Of a DNA stretch of 64,000 nt, positions 34,859 through 43,476 are shown piece by piece. The notes beneath the pieces were generated by a model that saw only the letters and a program-made list of their open reading frames with translations, did not search any database and had not been told where the DNA came from. Numbering within the stretch: the first letter of the stretch is position 1; the number at the start of each line of letters is the position of its first letter. This stretch comes from Flavobacterium lutivivi (GTDB taxonomy: Bacteria; Bacteroidota; Bacteroidia; Flavobacteriales; Flavobacteriaceae), in the NCBI RefSeq assembly GCF_014642275.1, contig NZ_BMIM01000002.1, positions 248,001 through 312,000 on the forward strand. Direction: 5' to 3'. The position numbers and the translations under genes are program-made.

Positions 34859-35998
34859 TTATTTGAATATTCTTGTTATCAATACTTTTATAAAAGGCAA
34901 TTTTGGACATTTCCAAATGACTTGTAAATCTTCCCAAAGAGAAGTTTCTTCGTCTAGGAATTTAAAAATTAATGCTGGTTTTCCTTTTTTAAATAAAGAT
35001 GAAAACACCTTTGAACCCAATTCATTGTTTCTATATAATACATCAATAAATAACAAGTCATAAAACCAGAATTTATCAGTTTTATGAAATTTTCTAAAAT
35101 CGGTATGTTGTGTTAAAAAAGCAACTAATAGTTTTGATTTTTTAATTGTGTTTTTAAAAGTATAACCTGTACTAGCTTTTGTCCAACCACCAGCTGAACC
35201 AATATGAATAATATTTTTTGAATTTTTTTCCCAAAAAGGAAAACATGTCATTGGGATATTTCCTTGTTCTTTTTCAAGGATTTCATAATTTGTAATTCCT
35301 AGTTCTTTGATGTATTTCTGAATTTCTTCTTCATATTCCTCTTTCGACAACAAATCGGCTGAAAACAAGGTGTATTCTAGCAAAGCTTCCGTTGATGACG
35401 TTGGCAAAACATACATAAATCGTGTGTTACCTTTTTGTTCCACCGAAAAATCCATGAATGTAGCTTTGTTTTTATCGAAAACTTCTTCTTTCGACTTTAT
35501 AAACCAACCAATAAAATGCTGTTGTAACAATGGATATTTGTCCTGATTTTTAACTAAATTAGGGTTGTAAATGGAGTTAAAAATTTTATTACAGGTATAG
35601 CTATGACTTTCTGTTTTCACTACACAGTGATTTCCTAATTCTTCAAAATCTATGACTTTTTGGTTTATAAAATGGATGTTTTTATGATTTGATATTGTTT
35701 CAAAAACCAAATTATAAAAATCCAAACCTCTAATCATTTTATATTGATATGGATTGATTTCTAGGTTTCTTTTGAAGTTTTTATCGGCAAAAAGCGCAAC
35801 ATCCCATTTTTTTGAAACTATATTTTCGAAAGTATCTTTTTCATCCCAAAAGCACCAAGTTCTATCATTTACTTTTTTAGGATTTTCATCAATTAATAAA
35901 ATGGTTTTATCATCAAAATTTTTGGATAAAATCATCTCATATACGGTCATCAAAGCCGACAAACCCGAACCCGTGAAAATATAGTGATAGTGTTGCAT
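34859..35998 (-). CDS. crtY: Lycopene beta-cyclase
   Basis: 379 residues. N-terminal FAD-binding segment YHYIFTGSGLSALM, the diagnostic NDRTWCFWD, and late GSAGGWTKASTGYTF identify CrtY-type cyclases, which close both ends of lycopene to beta-carotene in zeaxanthin or flexixanthin-type pigment synthesis. No other carotenoid gene is adjacent, so crtY is detached from a crt cluster. Divergent from mntR, with a -7 element only 4 bases before the ATG. Confidence 0.9.
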   Translation of the reverse strand: MQHYHYIFTGSGLSALMTVYEMILSKNFDDKTILLIDENPKKVNDRTWCFWDEKDTFENIVSKKWDVALFADKNFKRNLEINPYQYKMIRGLDFYNLVFETISNHKNIHFINQKVIDFEELGNHCVVKTESHSYTCNKIFNSIYNPNLVKNQDKYPLLQQHFIGWFIKSKEEVFDKNKATFMDFSVEQKGNTRFMYVLPTSSTEALLEYTLFSADLLSKEEYEEEIQKYIKELGITNYEILEKEQGNIPMTCFPFWEKNSKNIIHIGSAGGWTKASTGYTFKNTIKKSKLLVAFLTQHTDFRKFHKTDKFWFYDLLFIDVLYRNNELGSKVFSSLFKKGKPALIFKFLDEETSLWEDLQVIWKCPKLPFIKVLITRIFK

Positions 35999-36002
35999 TT
36001 TT

Positions 36003-36010
36003 CAAAGGTA
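36003..36010 (-). promoter_or_regulatory. Putative -7 element (TACCTTTG) of crtY
   Basis: Perfect minus-strand TAnnTTTG ending 4 bases before the ATG, which would imply a leaderless or nearly leaderless mRNA. Confidence 0.4.
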
Positions 36011-36033
36011 ATTAAATTCGGTTTAAATATAAA

Positions 36034-36049
36034 TTTAGACAAGCCTAAA
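36034..36049. promoter_or_regulatory. Candidate DtxR/MntR-family operator
   Basis: TTTAGACAAGCCTAAA: arms TTTAGAC and GCCTAAA are complementary with one mismatch around a 2-base centre, resembling the TTAGGTTAGCCTAA class of DtxR/IdeR boxes. It lies between crtY and the metal-regulator gene. Confidence 0.55.
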
Positions 36050-36058
36050 AATATTTTT

Positions 36059-36103
36059 ATTACCATGTAAAAAATAATTACATTTGCAATAACACATGGT
36101 AAT
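36059..36103 (+). promoter_or_regulatory. mntR promoter bracketed by a 10-bp inverted repeat
   Basis: ATTACCATGT (36059-36068) and ACATGGTAAT (36094-36103) are perfect complements 25 bases apart; between them lies the perfect -7 element TACATTTG (36079-36086). The right arm abuts the ATG. Possible autoregulatory site. Confidence 0.55.
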
Positions 36104-36757
36104 ATGACAGCATCTGAAGAAAACTATATAAAGATAATTTATCATTTGAATTTAACATCAAATGAAGGAGTAAGTACTAATGCCATAGCTCAAAAAATGC
36201 AGACAAAAGCCTCGTCTGTTACAGATATGTTGAAGAAACTTTCGGAGAAGAAATGGGTTATTTATCAAAAATACCAAGGTGTTTCTCTAACTAATGAAGG
36301 TCTTTATGAGGCAAAAATGATTGTAAGAAAGCATCGTTTGTGGGAGGTTTTTTTAGTTGATAAATTAAAATTTTCTTGGGATGAAGTCCATGAAATTGCT
36401 GAAGAGCTCGAACATATAAAATCGGATGTATTGATTGATAAGTTGGATGAATTTTTGGGCTTTCCAGAAAAAGATCCTCACGGAGATTATATACCTGATA
36501 GGGATGGAAATATTTCAAAAGTAAAAAGACAATTATTATCAGAACTTGATAAAAATCAAGCGGGAATATGTGTTGGGGTTAAAGATTCATCGTCAGATTT
36601 TTTAAAATATTTAGACAAACAAAATATTGCGCTAGGTTCATCAATAATAGTATTAGAGAAAGAGATGTTTGACCAATCGATGACTATTGACATTGCGGGA
36701 AATGTTTTTCAGATATCAAATAAAATAGCTTCTAACCTTTTTATAAAAATGAATTAA
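36104..36757 (+). CDS. mntR: Metal-dependent DtxR/MntR-family repressor
   Basis: 217 residues: winged helix (about 1-65; TNAIAQKMQTKASSVTDMLKKL recognition helix), metal-binding dimerisation domain with E/H ligands (IVRKHRLWEVFLVD, EVHEIAEELEHI), and a C-terminal FeoA/SH3-like domain (~150-217). Followed after one base by the Nramp transporter gene, so control of Mn/Fe import by this repressor is a strong contextual inference. Confidence 0.92.
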   Translation: MTASEENYIKIIYHLNLTSNEGVSTNAIAQKMQTKASSVTDMLKKLSEKKWVIYQKYQGVSLTNEGLYEAKMIVRKHRLWEVFLVDKLKFSWDEVHEIAEELEHIKSDVLIDKLDEFLGFPEKDPHGDYIPDRDGNISKVKRQLLSELDKNQAGICVGVKDSSSDFLKYLDKQNIALGSSIIVLEKEMFDQSMTIDIAGNVFQISNKIASNLFIKMN

Positions 36758-36758
36758 G

Positions 36759-38636
36759 ATGTCAGCAGGAAAATCATTAGAAGAAGTACACGAATCGGTT
36801 TCAACCGAAGGCAGAACAAGTGGTTTTAGAAAAATTTTAGCGTTTCTTGGACCAGCTTATCTAATCAGTGTAGGTTATATGGATCCAGGAAATTGGGCTA
36901 CTGATTTAGCTGGCGGAAGTCAATTTGGTTACACTTTAATTTGGGTGTTATTAATGAGCAACATCATGGCGTTATTGCTACAGAGTTTGAGTGCTCGTTT
37001 AGGAATAGTAACTCAGCATGATTTGGCGCAAGCTTCACGCGAGACATATTCAAAAGGGATAAACTATGTGTTGTATTTTTTGGCAGAAATTGCAATTGCA
37101 GCATGTGATTTGGCTGAGGTTTTAGGAATGGCAATCGGGCTAAATTTACTCTTTGGAATACCGTTGATGGAAGCTGTTTTGATTACTGTTTTGGACACAT
37201 TTTTATTGTTGTTTTTAATAAATAAAGGAATACGAAAAATGGAGGCTTTTATCATTGCATTGGTTGCCATCATAGGGTTTTCATTTGTTTTTGAAATGAT
37301 TTTTGCTCAACCAGAACTGGGTAAAATTGCCTCAGGACTTATCCCAAGTATTCCTAATGAGGATGCTTTGTATATTGCTATTGGTATTATTGGTGCAACT
37401 GTAATGCCTCATAATCTCTATCTTCATTCATCATTGGTACAAACTAGAAAATTTGATAGAAGCGAAAAGGGAATAAAACAAGCATTAAAATACAATTTTA
37501 TTGATAGCACCATTGCCTTGAATTTGGCTTTTTTTGTGAATGCAGCCATATTGATTTTAGCAGCAGCAACATTCTACAAAAATGGAATGTTTCAAGTGGC
37601 AGAAATTCAAGATGCCCATCAATTATTGGAGCCAATTCTAGGGACAAAATGGGCACCAATATTATTTGCGGTAGCACTAATAGCAGCTGGACAAAGTTCA
37701 ACAATTACTGGAACTTTAGCAGGACAGATTGTAATGGAAGGTTATTTGAATTTGAGAATTCAGCCTTGGGTCAGAAGAATTTTGACAAGACTAATTGCAA
37801 TTGTTCCGGCAGTTGTTGCCATACTTTATTTTGGTGAAAGTGTCACTGGGAAATTGCTTATTCTAAGTCAAGTCATATTGAGTTTACAGCTCGGATTTGC
37901 CATAATTCCACTTATTCATTTTGTGAGCGATAAGCAAAAAATGAAAGGTTTTCAAATTAGCAAAATAACTCAAATTGCCGCTTGGATAATTGCTTTAATA
38001 ATCGTTTCGCTAAATGCTAAGTTGGTTTATGGAGAGATAAAAAATTGGCTAGAAACTTCAGAAAACCCAACTATATTATGGTTCACTGTTGTGCCAATAT
38101 CACTTGGATTTTTTGGACTATTATTGTATATAATTTTTGAACCATTTGTAGCCAAAAGAAGAAAAGAAATTGATAATCATTCGCCTCATACTTTGACCTT
38201 GAGCATAGAAAATTATAGAGAATACAGAAAGAAAAAAATTGCTATTACAGTTGATTTTTCTTCGGCAGATGAGCAAGCAATTCTGCATGCTTTGGATTTA
38301 GGAGGAAAAGATGCTAAATATACTTTGATACATGTTGTTGAAACCGTAGGTGCGATGATTTATGGAAATAAAATTAAAGATCACGAAACTACTATAGACG
38401 AAAAACTTCTCTTAGATTACTATCACATGCTCGAAAATAAAGGATTTGATGTAGATACTAAATTAGGGTTTGGAAAACCAGGACAATTTATTTCTGAATT
38501 TGTAAACGAACAATCATTTGATATACTCATAATGGGAACACACGGACACAAAGGATTAAAAGATATTTTCTTTGGTACAACAGTTGACTTTGTTCGTCAC
38601 AGAATTAAAATTCCGTTGATTTTGATTAAAGATTAA
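36759..38636 (+). CDS. mntH: Nramp divalent-metal transporter fused to a universal stress protein domain
   Basis: 625 residues. Residues ~30-460 form an 11-helix Nramp transporter with metal-site motifs DPGNWATD and VMPHNLYLHSS, importing Mn2+ or Fe2+ with protons. Residues ~485-625 are a USP domain: KIAITVDFSSADEQA start, LIHVVET, and the ATP-binding loop GTHGHKGLKDIFFGTT fits G-2X-G-9X-G-T. One base after mntR. The stop overlaps by 4 bases, tail to tail, with the convergent feo operon. Confidence 0.93.
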   Translation: MSAGKSLEEVHESVSTEGRTSGFRKILAFLGPAYLISVGYMDPGNWATDLAGGSQFGYTLIWVLLMSNIMALLLQSLSARLGIVTQHDLAQASRETYSKGINYVLYFLAEIAIAACDLAEVLGMAIGLNLLFGIPLMEAVLITVLDTFLLLFLINKGIRKMEAFIIALVAIIGFSFVFEMIFAQPELGKIASGLIPSIPNEDALYIAIGIIGATVMPHNLYLHSSLVQTRKFDRSEKGIKQALKYNFIDSTIALNLAFFVNAAILILAAATFYKNGMFQVAEIQDAHQLLEPILGTKWAPILFAVALIAAGQSSTITGTLAGQIVMEGYLNLRIQPWVRRILTRLIAIVPAVVAILYFGESVTGKLLILSQVILSLQLGFAIIPLIHFVSDKQKMKGFQISKITQIAAWIIALIIVSLNAKLVYGEIKNWLETSENPTILWFTVVPISLGFFGLLLYIIFEPFVAKRRKEIDNHSPHTLTLSIENYREYRKKKIAITVDFSSADEQAILHALDLGGKDAKYTLIHVVETVGAMIYGNKIKDHETTIDEKLLLDYYHMLENKGFDVDTKLGFGKPGQFISEFVNEQSFDILIMGTHGHKGLKDIFFGTTVDFVRHRIKIPLILIKD

Positions 38637-38761
38637 TTGCAACCGCAGTTGTCATTAGAGCAATCTTTTTTTGATTTCTTTTTACCAAAAAAAGTCTTTA
38701 TCAAAATGATAAGCGCCACAAAAAGCGCTATGTAAACAAGTATTTCTTGAAAATCTATCAT
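38633..38761 (-). CDS. FeoB-associated Cys-rich small membrane protein
   Basis: 42 residues: short N-terminus, one helix (about 6-25, EILVYIALFVALIILIKTFF), basic GKKKSKK stretch and Cys-rich end DCSNDNCGCN. Matches small FeoB-associated Cys-rich proteins. Its ATG overlaps the feoB stop (ATGA), so it is translated with feoB; a role in assembling or regulating the ferrous iron transporter is inferred. Its stop overlaps the convergent mntH stop. Confidence 0.82.
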   Translation of the reverse strand: MIDFQEILVYIALFVALIILIKTFFGKKKSKKDCSNDNCGCN

Positions 38762-40857
38762 TTTAAAAATTGATATGTCAACAATGCTGAAATATAAGCC
38801 AATCCACTCATGAAAACCAATTGGATAATTGGCCATTTCCACGAACTGGTTTCTTTGCGAACAATTGCTAATGTGCTTATACATTGCATAGCAAATGCAT
38901 AAAAAATTAGTAGAGAAGCACCTGTAGCAAATGAAAAAGTTGGCGTTCCGTCTTCTCTTACTTCGGCTTTCATTTGGTGTTTGATAGTTGTTTCTTCATC
39001 GCTATGACTGCCAACACTATAGATGGTTGCCAATGTTCCAACAAATACTTCACGAGCAGCGAAAGAACTAATAACCGCAACACCTATTTTCCAATCGTAA
39101 CCAAGAGGTTTTATAACTGGTTCAACAAATTTACCAAGCGTACCAATATAGGAATGCTCCAGTTTGTATTCAGAAACTCTATCTGGAATCACAGAAGGAT
39201 TGATAGGAATATCGCTAGCATAAACTTGTTTTTCAACTATTTGTTGAGCATTTTTAAAATCTTTTCCTGGTCCATGAGAACCTAAAAACCATAGGATTAT
39301 AGAGAGAGCCAAAATAATTTTTCCAGCTCCAAAAACGAATGATTTTGTTTTTTCGATAACCGTAATTCCAATGTTTTTTGGCAAAGGAATTTTATAATGA
39401 GGCATTTCAACAACGAAATAAGATTTTGACTTGAATTTTAAAACTTTATTCAGAATGAAAGCCGAAAAAATTGCCATAAAAAACCCTAGAAGATACAAAG
39501 ACATTAGCGATAAACCTTGAAGACTAAAAATTCCTAATATCCTTTTTTCAGGAATGATTAAAGCAATCAAAATGGCATAAACGGGTAACCTTGCTGAACA
39601 AGTAATAAATGGTGTAACGAGAATAGTTATCAATCGTTCTTTCCAGTTTTCTATATTTCTAGTTCCCATTATTGCTGGAATAGAGCAAGCTGTTCCAGAA
39701 ATTAAAGGCACAACACTTTTGCCAGATAGTCCAAACTTTCGCATTATTTTATCCATCAAAAAAACCACACGGCTCATGTATCCACTTTCTTCTAAAACTG
39801 AAACAAATAAAAACAATACCGCTATTTGAGGAATAAAAATAACTATTCCGCCTATGCCAGGAATAATCCCTTCGCTAATTAAATCGGTAAAAACGCCTTT
39901 GGGTAAATTTTCTTTAGCATATGTAGATAAATCGGCAAATGAACTGTCGATAAAGTCCATAGGAACACTACTCCAGTCAAAAATGGATTGAAAAATTAAA
40001 AATAAAATCCCAAAGAAAATTAGATAACCAAATATTTTGTGCGTTAGTATTTTGTCTAATTTCGAATGTAAATCTGTGGCTTTTGATTGGTCTATGGTTA
40101 ACCCTTTTTTTAGTGTTTCATTAATGAACTGATAGCGCTTTATGGTTTCTTTTTGTTGAAGCCTTTTTAGTTCGTTGTTAGATTTTGTGAATGAATTTCT
40201 AACCTCGTTTCGTTCAATATTCGAAAAATTGACATCCTGAGTAATTACTAACCAAAGCTTGTACAAAAGTTGATTTGGAAAAGTCTTTTTCAGTTTTTCA
40301 AAATATTCAATATCTATACTCGAGGCGTTCAAGCAAGGTTCAGTAGGTATCGATTTGTATTCTACAATGGCCTTTTTCAGATTTTCAATACCAATTTTTT
40401 TTCTTGTACTTACAAGGACAATTTTAGTTTTTAGTTTTTCTTCTAAGAATGTAATATCTAGCGAAATACCTTTTCTAGACATTCTATCAATCATATTAAT
40501 GACAAGAATAGTTGGTATTTCTAAATCTTTTATTTGTGTAAAAAGTAAAAGATTACGCTTCAAATTTTCAACATCAGTTACTACAATAGCTACATCAGGA
40601 TAGAGTTTATCATTCTTGTTCAGCAAAAGTTCAATCACCACATTTTCATCTACAGAACTTGCATTGAGACTATACGTTCCCGGCAAATCGATAACATTTG
40701 CTTTTGCATTGTTGGGCAGTTTACAAAAACCTATTTTTTTATCAACTGTAATACCTGGGTAATTTCCAACTTGTTGATTTAAACCCGTCAATTCATTGAA
40801 GACCGAAGTTTTTCCAACATTAGGATTACCGATAAGTGCTACATTGATATTCTGCAT
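38758..40857 (-). CDS. feoB: Ferrous iron transport GTPase FeoB
   Basis: 699 residues. Cytosolic G domain with G1 GNPNVGKTS, switch region QQVGNYPGITVDKK, G3 DLPGTYS and G4-like NMID; helical GDI domain; then the membrane Gate domains (GGIVIFIPQIAVLFLFV, SGTACSIPAIMGTR) and the C-terminal half with FVGTLATIYSV. Directly adjoins feoA (stop immediately before ATG). Imports Fe2+. Confidence 0.97.
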   Translation of the reverse strand: MQNINVALIGNPNVGKTSVFNELTGLNQQVGNYPGITVDKKIGFCKLPNNAKANVIDLPGTYSLNASSVDENVVIELLLNKNDKLYPDVAIVVTDVENLKRNLLLFTQIKDLEIPTILVINMIDRMSRKGISLDITFLEEKLKTKIVLVSTRKKIGIENLKKAIVEYKSIPTEPCLNASSIDIEYFEKLKKTFPNQLLYKLWLVITQDVNFSNIERNEVRNSFTKSNNELKRLQQKETIKRYQFINETLKKGLTIDQSKATDLHSKLDKILTHKIFGYLIFFGILFLIFQSIFDWSSVPMDFIDSSFADLSTYAKENLPKGVFTDLISEGIIPGIGGIVIFIPQIAVLFLFVSVLEESGYMSRVVFLMDKIMRKFGLSGKSVVPLISGTACSIPAIMGTRNIENWKERLITILVTPFITCSARLPVYAILIALIIPEKRILGIFSLQGLSLMSLYLLGFFMAIFSAFILNKVLKFKSKSYFVVEMPHYKIPLPKNIGITVIEKTKSFVFGAGKIILALSIILWFLGSHGPGKDFKNAQQIVEKQVYASDIPINPSVIPDRVSEYKLEHSYIGTLGKFVEPVIKPLGYDWKIGVAVISSFAAREVFVGTLATIYSVGSHSDEETTIKHQMKAEVREDGTPTFSFATGASLLIFYAFAMQCISTLAIVRKETSSWKWPIIQLVFMSGLAYISALLTYQFLK

Positions 40858-41103
40858 TTAGTCTACTTTGGTTGTTAGAATTTCTACTTCAATATCTCGA
40901 GCAGTTTCTTTGCGAATGGCAAGATGCGAACCATTATTTACATCAAAATAAATAGGATCGCCAAAAGGAGCAATCTGTAAAACCTTGATTTCGTTTCCAG
41001 GCAAACAACCCATTTCTAGTAGTTTGAAAGGAATTTTATCAACGTCAAAATTTGTCACTAAAGCAACATCGCCAATTTTCAATAAATCTGCAGTGGTTTT
41101 CAA
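40858..41103 (-). CDS. feoA: Ferrous iron transport protein FeoA
   Basis: 81 residues, SH3-like domain that supports FeoB activity (LLEMGCLPGNEIKVLQIAPFGDPIYFD). The start is a TTG (TTGAAAACCACTGCA); no ATG lies upstream before a stop. First gene of feoA-feoB-small protein; it adjoins feoB without a gap. Confidence 0.93.
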   Translation of the reverse strand: MKTTADLLKIGDVALVTNFDVDKIPFKLLEMGCLPGNEIKVLQIAPFGDPIYFDVNNGSHLAIRKETARDIEVEILTTKVD

Positions 41104-41132
41104 AAGCTTATTTAGATTGAATAAATTTTAAG

Positions 41133-41160
41133 CAAATGTAAGCATTTTAAATTTGTGCAA
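41133..41160 (-). promoter_or_regulatory. Putative feoAB promoter
   Basis: Minus strand TTG (41160-41158), 17-base spacer and perfect -7 element TACATTTG (41140-41133), about 30 bases before the feoA start. Confidence 0.55.
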
Positions 41161-41221
41161 AAAATGATATTTATCAATTGGGAAATAATTGTATATTTAA
41201 GCATTAATTCATTAGAAAAAA

Positions 41222-42625
41222 ATGAAAAAACCTTACCTCTCTTTTTTATTCCTGTTAACCTTTGCAACCAGTTTTTCGCAGTGTTGGCAAAAAGTAGTAA
41301 CAACCTCTTTTACATCTATAGGTGTAAAAACTGATGGAACATTATGGTCATGGGGAAGGAATTCATCAGGATTGCTTGGTAGAGGATTGCCAATAGGCAG
41401 TACAATTTACCCAATTGGTCAAATTGGGACTGATAACGATTGGAATTCAAACATCTTTGTTTACGCAGGTACGGCTTTTGCCATAAAAAATAATGGAAAA
41501 TTATTTGCTTGGGGATTAAATGTTTATGGTAATTGTGGTAATGGAACTAATACTTTTTCAATAAATTATCCTGAACAAATAGGTAATGATAACTGGATAA
41601 GTGTAGAACCAGAAACTACTTTTTCAGCAGGTATAAAGGAAGATGGAACATTATGGGTTTGGGGTAATAATGGTAATCAACAGTTAGGTTTTCCAACTAG
41701 TGTAATTGACAAAACTTTTGTACCAATTCAGTTGAGTAGTGATACCGATTGGGTTAAAGTATCAGTAGGCAATCGCTATGGATGTGCTATAAAACAAGAT
41801 GGAACTATGTGGAATTGGGGACTTATTAATGTGTCTAATATTTCTAGTTTATGTGTGATGCCAGGTGAAAACTGGTTAAAAGCTACATGTGAAAGTATGA
41901 CTAGGTTTGCTATCAAAACTGATGGCACTCTATGGGCTTGGGGTTCAGAAACACCTATTCAACCCGACAATTTTTTTTATGGTAATGGACAAATAGATAA
42001 CAATGATTATACAGCAGGCTCGCCAATTCAAATAGGCGTTGATACAGATTGGGTTGATGTTGAAAGTGGTACAAGGTTCACAATTGCTTTAAAAAATAAT
42101 GGTACAATTTGGGCTTGGGGTGAAAATAGTAATGGCGAGTTAGGTGATGGTACTTTTGTTGATAAGTATGTACCAACACAAATTGGTAGTTCTACGAATT
42201 GGACAACTATTAATGTAGGCAAATCAGACGGTAGGCCAAGATTTTTTGCTATTAATGAAAATCATGATTTATATAAATGGGGTTTTGATTTAGATGAAAA
42301 TATTGCTGCTGTCACATCTACGACGCCTGTACTCTCTGGTACTAGTTGTGCATTAAGTATTGATGACTTTGAAAGAAGCAATTTAATGGTTTATCCTAAT
42401 CCTGCTTCACAAGTGCTAAATTTGGAATTGCTCACCGTGCAAAGTGTTTCGGCAAAAGTAACTATTGTGAACACTTTGGGTCAAGTTGTACACAGAGAAG
42501 ATATTATACTTGAAAACGGACTAAACACAACATCAATAAACGTTGCATCATTACCGCAAGGAGTATATACATTAAAGCTCAAAACACAAAACCAAACCTA
42601 TTGCGAAAAATGGATTAAGAAATAA
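41222..42625 (+). CDS. RCC1-repeat protein with type IX secretion sorting tail
   Basis: 467 residues with signal peptide (MKKPYLSFLFLLTFATSFSQ), about seven RCC1-like beta-propeller blades each marked by DGTLWxWG or NNGTIWAWG, and a C-terminal Por_Secre_tail (MVYPNPASQVLNLELL ... LPQGVYTLKLK). Predicted to be exported by the T9SS and attached or released outside. Function of the propeller unknown; likely surface binding. Confidence 0.9.
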   Translation: MKKPYLSFLFLLTFATSFSQCWQKVVTTSFTSIGVKTDGTLWSWGRNSSGLLGRGLPIGSTIYPIGQIGTDNDWNSNIFVYAGTAFAIKNNGKLFAWGLNVYGNCGNGTNTFSINYPEQIGNDNWISVEPETTFSAGIKEDGTLWVWGNNGNQQLGFPTSVIDKTFVPIQLSSDTDWVKVSVGNRYGCAIKQDGTMWNWGLINVSNISSLCVMPGENWLKATCESMTRFAIKTDGTLWAWGSETPIQPDNFFYGNGQIDNNDYTAGSPIQIGVDTDWVDVESGTRFTIALKNNGTIWAWGENSNGELGDGTFVDKYVPTQIGSSTNWTTINVGKSDGRPRFFAINENHDLYKWGFDLDENIAAVTSTTPVLSGTSCALSIDDFERSNLMVYPNPASQVLNLELLTVQSVSAKVTIVNTLGQVVHREDIILENGLNTTSINVASLPQGVYTLKLKTQNQTYCEKWIKK

Positions 42626-42649
42626 TCATAATCCTTTAACTTAAAAAAA

Positions 42650-43342
42650 CTAATTTTCTTTTAAAAGGATATTAATGTCTTTCAAAAGTTGAGTGACGTT
42701 TTTGACACCATCTTTTGTAGGTTGGTCTAAATTTGTTCCGTCATAAAAACCTCGAATGCGTTTTTTACTATCTACTAAAACAAAATTTTCGGTATGCACC
42801 ATATCATATAGTTCTTCTGGTTTACCAGTTTTTACAACCAAGAAAGATTTTCTTGCCAAGTAATAAATATCTTTTTTATCTCCAGTTAGCAAGTTCCATT
42901 TACTATCAATTACGCCTTTTTCTAACGCATATTTTTTTAGAACCGAAACACTATCAATATCTGGTGTTACCGAAAATGAAAGTAATTTTATCTTTGGATT
43001 ATCTTTTATTTTTGATTGTAACCAAGCCATGTTATTGGTCATTTTTGGGCAAATGGATTGACATGTAGTGAAGAAAAAATCGGCTATATAAATCTTGCCT
43101 TCATAATCTTTTTGGGTAATTGTTTTACCGTTTTGATTGGTAAATGAAAAGTTATCTATGGTATGATATTTTTCCACGTATTGAACTGTGCTATCTACCA
43201 ATTCTGGGTTTACATCAGCAGGATTGAAGATAGGAAGACTTTCCTTTGGTTTCAGTGCATTATAAAAAAGTATTATGGTAACAACCGAAAACACAATCAA
43301 ACCAAGAAAGAAATAGCGATATTTTTTAAAAAAGGAGAGCAT
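42650..43342 (-). CDS. SCO1/SenC-family copper chaperone
   Basis: About 230 residues: N-terminal membrane anchor (YRYFFLGLIVFSVVTIILFY), then a thioredoxin-like domain with copper ligands in TCQSICPKM (CxxxC) and the distal His of MVHTENF. Family assembles CuA of cytochrome oxidase or acts in redox signalling. The ATG at 43342 gives a natural start ahead of the anchor; a longer in-frame reading is unnecessary. Converges with the RCC1 gene; the 24-base gap has no clear hairpin. Confidence 0.9.
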   Translation of the reverse strand: MLSFFKKYRYFFLGLIVFSVVTIILFYNALKPKESLPIFNPADVNPELVDSTVQYVEKYHTIDNFSFTNQNGKTITQKDYEGKIYIADFFFTTCQSICPKMTNNMAWLQSKIKDNPKIKLLSFSVTPDIDSVSVLKKYALEKGVIDSKWNLLTGDKKDIYYLARKSFLVVKTGKPEELYDMVHTENFVLVDSKKRIRGFYDGTNLDQPTKDGVKNVTQLLKDINILLKEN

Positions 43343-43446
43343 CTTTTTTTTCGCAAAAATAATCAGTTTATTTTCAAACTGTAACAAAAACAACTCACTT
43401 ATGTCATATATTTTTGTTAAATAAAATCCTAAACGATTTTTATAAA

Positions 43447-43454
43447 TAAATTTG
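43447..43454 (+). promoter_or_regulatory. Putative -7 element (TAAATTTG) of the M13 peptidase gene
   Basis: Perfect TAnnTTTG match, 22 bases before the ATG. Confidence 0.45.
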
Positions 43455-43476
43455 TAGAAAACTAAACTAACTGATT

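Noticed and set aside
36291-36518. Leftward frame of 75 codons inside mntR
   Set aside because: Antisense shadow of a well-supported gene with no ribosome-binding or promoter signal.
38762-38884. Longer start for the FeoB-associated small protein
   Set aside because: The 41 extra residues are the feoB C-terminal region in another frame; the ATG overlapping the feoB stop is natural.
42626-42649. Terminator between the convergent RCC1 and SCO1 genes
   Set aside because: No inverted repeat of useful length is visible in the 24-base gap.
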